Positions 57,505-64,000 of a stretch of DNA of 64,000 nucleotides are shown piece by piece. This DNA is from Thermoplasmata archaeon (GTDB taxonomy: Archaea; Thermoplasmatota; Thermoplasmata; Lutacidiplasmatales; UBA184): assembly GCA_021817245.1 (NCBI GenBank), contig JAKAVQ010000002.1:78721-142720 (forward strand). The letters run 5' to 3'. The notes below the pieces were generated by a model. It ran no database searches. It was given only the letters and a program-made list of their open reading frames with translations, and had not been told where the DNA came from. The position numbers and the translations under genes are program-made. Positions within the stretch are counted from its first letter, which is position 1. The number at the start of each line of letters is the position of its first letter.

Positions 57505-57944
57505 AGCCCCCGCCGTATCGTCACCACGGAGTAGATGGTTTCGGTCCTACCCCCAGAGCTGCCGACGTTCGGAAGGAGCAGGTTCGACAATCCTGCAGAG
57601 GTCTCCTCTAGAGGTGCGCCGGCTTCGCTCGGAGAAGGGAGCGTCGGTGACTCGGCCCGGTCTTCCGCGCAGGATCCGAACTCGTGGGGTGTGCAGATAC
57701 AGACCGACCCTCGTTGTCGGTCCGTCAACGGGAACGGTCGCGTAGGGCCGTTGAAAGGTCGGGGGATAGGGACCATTCACCCGTTTCTGCTTCGCGACGA
57801 GGCGTGGGCGGGTCGGACGGGAGCCACCGCTCGAGCGGTGAGCCCAACCCCGTGGCCGGGGCCCGCGCACGGCGATCGAGGTGGCACACCCGCTCGATGC
57901 TGGAGGTCCGGCGGCCGCGCGGAGCCGGTTGACGCCCCGGGCGT

Positions 57945-58256
57945 TCAGCTGGGGAAAGTCTCCTGGGTCAGCGCGGAATAGGCGTCGCGCCGCGCGACGA
58001 TCTCGTCCGGATGGGCATGATACGTCGGATCGTTGGTCGCGATCAACCGCATCGCGTTCAGGGCCGCCTGCTGGGCCCAGTTCCGGAGGTGTTCCATGGA
58101 ATGGAAGTAGAACCCCCGCAGATTCTCGGGCAGGGCCGCCGGGTAGCCCACCACGCGAACCGCATGGCTACCCTTCGCGACCGGTCCGCTGCACCAGGGG
58201 CACACGAGACCATCTTCCGTGACCGTGACCGTTTCGAGGGTGAACGGGGACTTCAT
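57945..58256 (-). CDS. Small hypothetical protein with CxxC
   Basis: LVCPWCSGPVAKGSHAVRVVGYPAALPENLRGFYFHSMEHLRNWAQQAALNAMRLI. Confidence 0.5.
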   Translation of the reverse strand: MKSPFTLETVTVTEDGLVCPWCSGPVAKGSHAVRVVGYPAALPENLRGFYFHSMEHLRNWAQQAALNAMRLIATNDPTYHAHPDEIVARRDAYSALTQETFPS

Positions 58257-58743
58257 GGCGGTGGCAAGGGGTCGCCCATGCTTCAGATTTGCCCTGGGCA
58301 GCTCGAAACCACCGACCGGCCCCAAGGGCTTGCTTCGGTGCGGTGGTCGGGTCCGGTTCGGCGGATGCCGCCCACTGGTTCAGCGTCCGTTGCTCCCGTC
58401 GGCGCGAGCGTGCTCCTGCCTCAGCCGGCGGGACGGGCGGCGCGGCGAGCCGGACGAAGCGGAAGAACCACCGACTGCGTGGAGCGCGAGGGTTTTCCGA
58501 AGGGCCGCTCGAAATGGGGGACGGGGCAGGAGAGGGTTTACCGCATTCGTCGGCTGTCCGGCGGGGGCCGGATCCCGCCCCAGCGCGAAGAGGTCCGCCC
58601 GGGGCGAGCCGGACGCGCTTCGACGGAAGGTCGGTGTTCCTGCGGGGTGGCGGGAGAGCATCCGGTTTGAAGCGCCCTCGGTCCGTGGTGGCACCTCCAA
58701 CGGAGGCAGGGGCGATGCGTTCGTAGCACCGACTTGGGGAGCC

Positions 58744-59739
58744 ATGATAAGAGCGAGCCGTTTCCGGTGGCCGATGCGGGTCCCTCTCCGAGTGCGGAAG
58801 TGGCTCACGGGACCGAACTCCGACCCGAGCGTCCGGGCCCGGTTCTTGCTCGAAGTCGAGGGGCGGCCCCCGCAGGATCCCCGCGTGCGTGCTGCCGTCC
58901 GAGCGATCGGCCGGAAAGGGTGGGCCGCCTCGCTCCTCGACTTCCAGTGGCCGGACGGACACTGGGTCACTCCCGGCACTTCGGACGGGGAACTGTACCG
59001 CCCGAAGTACATCGTCACCAACTGGCTCGCGATCGTCCTGGCCGACCTGGGGATGACGCGGAAGGACCCCCGCATCCGCCGGACGGCCCGGCTCATTCTC
59101 GACCGATGGAGTCGGAAGGGGAGGGACCTCAGCGGAGCGACCGGGGAGGTCTGCGTCACCGGGAACGCCGTGCGGACCCTGATCCGGTTCGGGTATCTCG
59201 ACCACCCGGCGGTGCAGCGCTCGATCGCTTGGATCGTTCGGACCCAGAAACCGGACGGGGGATGGCACTGCTTTCGTTCGCGCACCGGGACCCTCGACGG
59301 CTGGGAGGGGCTGGCCGCGCTCGCGGAGATTCCCGAGGGATCTCGAAACGACTCGATCCGCCGGTCGATCGAACGAGGCGCGGAATTCTACCTCAGTCGC
59401 CACCTGATGGACGAAGGCGCGGTCCGCTACCCGCCATGGTTCCGGATCCACTACCCGAACCACTACTTTTACGACGTGCTCGTCGGCCTGCGGATCCTGA
59501 CACGGTTGGGCTACGGCTCGGACCCCCGTCTCGCCCCGGCGATCCGCTGGCTCCGAAGCAAGCGAGGCCGGGATGGGACCTGGTCGCTCGACGCCGCGCT
59601 TCCGGATCTCGATCCCAAGCTCGCGGGATACCAGTACAACGCCGTCATGTTTCCCCTGATGCTCGAGCCCCTGCACGAACCCAGCCAGTGGGCGACCGTG
59701 GAGGCGCTGAGCGTCCTCGCGCGGGTCGACGACGCCTGA
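58744..59739 (+). CDS. Terpenoid cyclase/prenyltransferase alpha-alpha toroid protein
   Basis: SLLDFQWPDGHWVTPG...IAWIVRTQKPDGGWHCFRSRTGTLDGWEGLAAL...IRWLRSKRGRDGTWSLDA (QW-like repeats). Confidence 0.75.
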   Translation: MIRASRFRWPMRVPLRVRKWLTGPNSDPSVRARFLLEVEGRPPQDPRVRAAVRAIGRKGWAASLLDFQWPDGHWVTPGTSDGELYRPKYIVTNWLAIVLADLGMTRKDPRIRRTARLILDRWSRKGRDLSGATGEVCVTGNAVRTLIRFGYLDHPAVQRSIAWIVRTQKPDGGWHCFRSRTGTLDGWEGLAALAEIPEGSRNDSIRRSIERGAEFYLSRHLMDEGAVRYPPWFRIHYPNHYFYDVLVGLRILTRLGYGSDPRLAPAIRWLRSKRGRDGTWSLDAALPDLDPKLAGYQYNAVMFPLMLEPLHEPSQWATVEALSVLARVDDA

Positions 59740-59886
59740 ACCGGGGGAAGGAGCCCGGGGTCCAGAGGGATAGGGATTGGCCGTTCGCACCCTCGTAGGG
59801 ACGCGAGGACCGGACACCGCGCATCCCGGCTCGGCGCGGACTCGGTTCCGGGCCAGCCTTCGATCGGGGGCCGGGGAGCGGGAGTT

Positions 59887-60180
59887 CTACCGGGACCGCC
59901 GCTCGGTCACGGATTTCGCCTGCGCGACGGCGGCGTCGACCTCGTCGGCGCTCACGCCCGGCTCGAGCGGGTGGTCCGCTTCGTACGCTCTCGCGACGGA
60001 GGCGGCCGTTCCTCCGGCTTCCGCCAGGGCGGCCAGCTCCGCGCGCCGGCGGCGGAGCGATCGGGAGAGCGACGCGTAGGCGACGCCCGCCGGGCTCTGG
60101 TCGTCGACCGCTCGACGGCCGGCCTCGGGGCCGGGCCTCGGCAGGTCGCGGGTTCCCTCCCGTGGACCGTTCTCGCTCAT
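59887..60180 (-). CDS. Small hypothetical protein
   Basis: MSENGPREGTRDLPRPGPEAGRRAVDDQSPAGVAYASLSRSLRRRRAELAALAEAGGTAASVARAYEADHPLEPGVSADEVDAAVAQAKSV. Confidence 0.5.
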   Translation of the reverse strand: MSENGPREGTRDLPRPGPEAGRRAVDDQSPAGVAYASLSRSLRRRRAELAALAEAGGTAASVARAYEADHPLEPGVSADEVDAAVAQAKSVTERRSR

Positions 60181-60479
60181 GCACTCACAATGAGGGCGCG
60201 CTCGGAGATTACGTTCTCGGCGACCCCCCCCCCGCTTGGCCGATCTCGCGGGGAAGTCCGTCCGTGGGGGCTCCTGCGGGCGAGCCACGAGAGTGCGGTC
60301 CCCACTCGGTTCATGAACGGCTCGGGCGGCCGACCGCGACCGTGACCCGCGCGGTGACCGGTGCACGGGATGGCCGCACCACGGAGCCGACCCAACGAGC
60401 GGCCCATCCCCGGGTCTTCCGTTCGTTTCGTAAACCCACAATCTGATGTCGAGCGCCGCGGTGCGACGAGCGAAGACCG

Positions 60480-61442
60480 ATGGTACGCATCCTTCTCGAT
60501 CGGGAGCTCCGAGAGCTGGTCGACCTCCCCGCGGTCGTCTCGCGCCTGGAGCAGGGATACGTCGCGGACGCGCGGGGAGACGTGGTGCCGTTCCCCCGGA
60601 GCCGGATCGACGCTCGCGGTACAACGCTCGCCTGGATGGGAGCGGCGATCCCGACCGAGAACCGGCTCGCGTTCCGCTCCTACCTCTACCGGTCCGACGG
60701 GTACGATCGCGGGGAGCAGGTGGTGGACCTGTACGGTCATTCGGAGATGGAGCTGCGAGCGCTTTTCGTCGGTCGGCTCGTCGGGAACCTACGGACGGGG
60801 GCGGCCATCGCCGCGGCGTTCCATCTTGCGGATCCGGGCCTCGAGAAGTTCGGTCTGATCGGCACCGGCCATCAGGCTCGCAATGCCCTGGCCTGCATCG
60901 CGGCGACGTTTCGATCTCCCCGCGTTACGGCGTGGAGTCCTCGTCCGGACCACCGGAGGTCGTTCCGCGACTGGGGCCGGGCGACGCTCGGGATCGAGAT
61001 CGACCTGGCGGAGGACGTACCGGGCCTCCTGCGGGCGGCGTCGGCCGTGGCTCTGGTCACCTCGTCCGAAACGCCGGTGCTCACGACCGCCATGATGCCC
61101 GGCCCCAAGCTTTTGCTCAGCATCAACGCGTACCGGCGGCCGGAGATCGACCTTCCGCTTGTGGACGCCGTCCCGTGGATCGGGACGGACAGCGTCGCGC
61201 AAGCCAGCGGCCCGGGAACGCTCTTCGAAGGAGCGGCGCGACGGTCCAAGCTTCGTCCGCTCGGCACGGGACTCGCGGACGGAACGCTCCGGGACGGCCG
61301 GACGACGAGGCTCATCCTCAACACCGGTGCGGCGTGGGAAGAGCTCGCGGTCGCGCAGACGTTGTTCGAACGGGCGGAATCCCGTGGGGCAGGAACGGAG
61401 CTGGCCCTTCCACCCGAGACCACGGAAGGGACGGGCTTCTGA
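60480..61442 (+). CDS. Ornithine cyclodeaminase / mu-crystallin family protein
   Basis: MVRILLDRELRELVDLPAVVSRLEQGYVADARGDVVPFPRS...LRTGAAIAAAFHLADPGLEKFGLIGTGHQARNALACIAATF. Confidence 0.88.
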   Translation: MVRILLDRELRELVDLPAVVSRLEQGYVADARGDVVPFPRSRIDARGTTLAWMGAAIPTENRLAFRSYLYRSDGYDRGEQVVDLYGHSEMELRALFVGRLVGNLRTGAAIAAAFHLADPGLEKFGLIGTGHQARNALACIAATFRSPRVTAWSPRPDHRRSFRDWGRATLGIEIDLAEDVPGLLRAASAVALVTSSETPVLTTAMMPGPKLLLSINAYRRPEIDLPLVDAVPWIGTDSVAQASGPGTLFEGAARRSKLRPLGTGLADGTLRDGRTTRLILNTGAAWEELAVAQTLFERAESRGAGTELALPPETTEGTGF

Positions 61443-61584
61443 GCCCTCGTTCACGCGCGGCGACCGCGAGGAGCGCGCCGCCCGGTTCCCGGGCACGCTA
61501 CCGATCCCCGCGGGGAACCGGCCCGCGCTCGTCCCCTTCCCTGAACCCCGACGACACTTTAACCGGCCGCGACTTCCGTGCGGT

Positions 61585-61824
61585 ATGGGACGAGCGGAGA
61601 AGCGAGCAAAGAGGCGAGACGACGCCGAACGGGCGCAAGGCTCCCCGGCCCCGGCGCGCGAACCCGCTGCGCGGACCCTCCTCGGCATCGCGGAAGAGCA
61701 CCCCGAGACGCAAGTCGAGACCGCACGCCGCATCTACCGGACGGGCGGGAAGCCCGTGCGCCGTGCAAAGACGGCGCGCCGCGCGAGCGACAAGCCGCGC
61801 AAGTGGCGCGAAGGGCACCAGTAG
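61585..61824 (+). CDS. Small basic hypothetical protein
   Basis: MGRAEKRAKRRDDAERAQGSPAPAREPAARTLLGIAEEHPETQVETARRIYRTGGKPVRRAKTARRASDKPRKWREGHQ. Confidence 0.45.
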   Translation: MGRAEKRAKRRDDAERAQGSPAPAREPAARTLLGIAEEHPETQVETARRIYRTGGKPVRRAKTARRASDKPRKWREGHQ

Positions 61825-62155
61825 TCACCGAGCGACCCGGCGCCGAACCCCGTCGCGCGGACGAGAGGGTCCGGTCATCGGCCGACCCGGTGCGGCTCCC
61901 CGAAGAGAAACAACCTCGGGATCCAGGGCCTGGACCGACACACGGAAGAGCGCGGCCGACGGCTGTTTAGAACGAGGGCGGGAACCCTCCCTCAGGACGG
62001 GGAGCCCGGGCCGGTCACGAGGCCCCGCCGAGCCGTGCCGTTCACCCAGCGACCGCCTCCGGAGGAGCGACATCGCATCTGGCCGCCATCGCACCCCTGC
62101 CGGCGAGCGCGGAGGACCGCCCGGGCCGATGCCTCGGAACCCCAGAGGTCGGACG

Positions 62156-63997
62156 CTAGTCGGTGGGTCGGTACGCCTGCATGGGCCGGCCGGCCTGGAT
62201 GACGAGCATGACGAACCGCGGGTCCCGGCGGGCCGCCGCGAAGAGGGGGGAAAGACGGACCCGGACCGCCTGCATGGTGTGGTTCTTCGCCGCGGCGAAC
62301 ATGTACTCGAAGAACCGGTCCAGGTCGCCCAGGGCGTAGTAGATGAAGCCGATCGACGACTGACGGCTGGTGCCCTTCTTGAACAGTTCGTCGATCTTGG
62401 CGATCATGCGGACCGCGGTGTCCCGGTCCCCCGTCCGAGCGGCGAGATAGCCCCGGCACAGCACGGCCGGATCGCTGTTCGGAGCGACGCGCTCCAGCTC
62501 CCGAACCATCAACTCGGCCCGCTCGAAGTCGCCCGTGAGCATGTAGTGCTCGGCCAGGCCGCGGTAGGCGTCGATCGGGTCCGACTCGATATGCTTCTTC
62601 CAGTGCGCCAGCGCCTCCTCGTGCCGACCCGAATTGAAGTAGGCCTCGCCCTGACGCCGGATCATCGGCGGGGAGAGAGGGTCGAGACGGTAGGCCTCCT
62701 CTGCTTCGAGGATGTACGACTCCATGATCCCGAACGAGCCCGCTAGGGAGCTCAGGATGCTGTGGGCCGGCGCCAGGTTCGGGTTGAGCGCGAGAGCACG
62801 TCGGAGCTCCCGGTCGAGGATCTCCGCCGGTGCGTCGGCCATGAACGCGAGCTCCCCTAGGAGAGCGTGCGCTTCGGCCAGATCCGGATCGAGCTTGCTC
62901 GCTCGCTCGGCGGCCGCCTGCCCCATCTCGATCGATCCGGTCCAGGTCAGGTAGCCTTCGTTGCCCAGGTTGATGTACGCCCGGGCCAGCCCGGCGTAGG
63001 CGCGGGCGAACGTGGGATCGCTCTCGATGGCCTTCTGGAAGTGTTCGACCGATTTCCGCAGGGAGGGTTGGTCCGTCCTCCAGATCAATGCCTGTCCTTG
63101 GAGATACGAGAAGTACGCCAGGGTCTCCTTGGGCCGCTCCAGTTCCGGCACCGACATCTGCGGCTTGGTCAGGCTTCCCGGCAGCGAGGACGCCACCTTC
63201 GTCGCGATCTCGCTCTGCACCGCGAAGATGTCGTCGAGGTCGTCGTCGTACTTCGCGGTCCACAGGTGCTCTTGCGTGGCGACGTCGATCACCTGGACGG
63301 TCACCCGGATCTTGTTCGCGGCGCGGCGGACGCTCCCCTCGACGACCGTCCCGACACCGAGCTCCTTGCCGATCGTGGCGACCTTCTTCTCGCCTTTCTT
63401 GTATCCGAGAACGGAGGTACGGGCGATCACCTTGAGCCCGGGAACCAGCGAGAGGTTCGAGATCAGCTCCTCGGTCAGCCCGTCGGCAAAGTACTCGTCG
63501 TTCGGGTCCGGGCTGATGTTGGCGAAGGGCAGCACGGCGATCCGTGTCCGGTCGGGGGGGTGCGAAGCCTCCTCCGCGCGGTCCGCGTCGCGGCCTTCCC
63601 AGGCGGGCACGATACGGTAGACGTCCATCGGGAGTTCCACGCCTTTCAGCGCCTTGGGCTCGAGTCGGTCAAACCGTTCCGCGACCTTGGTGCGCACCTG
63701 CTCGTAGACCGCGCCGGACACGCACACGCCTCCGGGCTCGGCGAGAGGCTCGATGCGGGCCGCGATGTTGACGGCGTCCCCGAGGATGTCGGCCCCGGTC
63801 TGGACCACGTCCCCGAGATGGACGCCGATACGGATCCGGATCGGTGCCTGTCCGCCCTCGGCGTTCCGCTCGAAGATGCGGCGCTGGACGTTCACGGCGC
63901 ACTGCACGGCCTTGAGCGCGCTGTCGAACTCGACCAGGAATCCGTCGCCCGTGGACTTGATCTCCCGTCCCTGGTGGAGGGCCAGGAGCGGACGCAA
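62156..63997 (-). CDS. Class III nucleotide cyclase domain + TolB-like N-terminal domain + TPR protein, 5' end beyond window
   Basis: EIKSTGDGFLVEFDSALKAVQCAVNVQRRI...IGVHLGDVVQTGADILGDAVNIAARIEPLAEPGGVCVSGAVYEQV; IAVLPFANISPDPNDEYFADGLTEELISNLS; TPR-like repeats. Confidence 0.9.
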   Translation of the reverse strand: MRPLLALHQGREIKSTGDGFLVEFDSALKAVQCAVNVQRRIFERNAEGGQAPIRIRIGVHLGDVVQTGADILGDAVNIAARIEPLAEPGGVCVSGAVYEQVRTKVAERFDRLEPKALKGVELPMDVYRIVPAWEGRDADRAEEASHPPDRTRIAVLPFANISPDPNDEYFADGLTEELISNLSLVPGLKVIARTSVLGYKKGEKKVATIGKELGVGTVVEGSVRRAANKIRVTVQVIDVATQEHLWTAKYDDDLDDIFAVQSEIATKVASSLPGSLTKPQMSVPELERPKETLAYFSYLQGQALIWRTDQPSLRKSVEHFQKAIESDPTFARAYAGLARAYINLGNEGYLTWTGSIEMGQAAAERASKLDPDLAEAHALLGELAFMADAPAEILDRELRRALALNPNLAPAHSILSSLAGSFGIMESYILEAEEAYRLDPLSPPMIRRQGEAYFNSGRHEEALAHWKKHIESDPIDAYRGLAEHYMLTGDFERAELMVRELERVAPNSDPAVLCRGYLAARTGDRDTAVRMIAKIDELFKKGTSRQSSIGFIYYALGDLDRFFEYMFAAAKNHTMQAVRVRLSPLFAAARRDPRFVMLVIQAGRPMQAYRPTD

Positions 63998-64000
63998 TAG

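Noticed and set aside
60446-62746. 766-aa plus-strand ORF over ornithine cyclodeaminase-like gene
   Set aside because: Frame-shifted shadow of a recognizable gene; no domain.
1-64000. CRISPR array
   Set aside because: No regularly spaced direct repeats recognised anywhere in the window; no cas genes.

Overview
High-GC archaeal chromosomal segment, probably Thermoplasmata-like: TBP, ribosomal protein S3Ae, intron-containing tRNAs, a stand-alone 5S rRNA, split transketolase, mevalonate enzymes and thermopsin. The first ~33 kb is mostly compact core genome: non-oxidative pentose-phosphate genes, endonuclease IV, M1 aminopeptidase, mevalonate decarboxylase, UMP and adenylate kinases, a dual-ATPase type IV-pilus/Tad-like secretion locus, and a MoxR/VWA pair. 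After an intron-containing tRNA-Met (~33 kb) the window becomes accessory: ABC transporters, a thermopsin-family surface protease, gene fossils, then a visibly AT-richer stretch (~45.6-56.3 kb). That stretch carries two Fic proteins, a decayed nuclease-like/HEPN-like region, a DUF262-HNH (GmrSD-like) protein next to a Dam-type methyltransferase, a Cys-rich orphan, a DUF3037/HipA-like kinase pair and a tyrosine recombinase. A degenerate copy of the tRNA-Met 3' end lies near the right part of this region. The best candidate for an undescribed system is this island, especially 48.4-53.5 kb. Secondary candidates are the E-F-F-E secretion locus, the MoxR(Zn-insert)/VWA locus and a DoxX-cupredoxin fusion. 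All functional calls come from reading motifs by eye; no database search was run.
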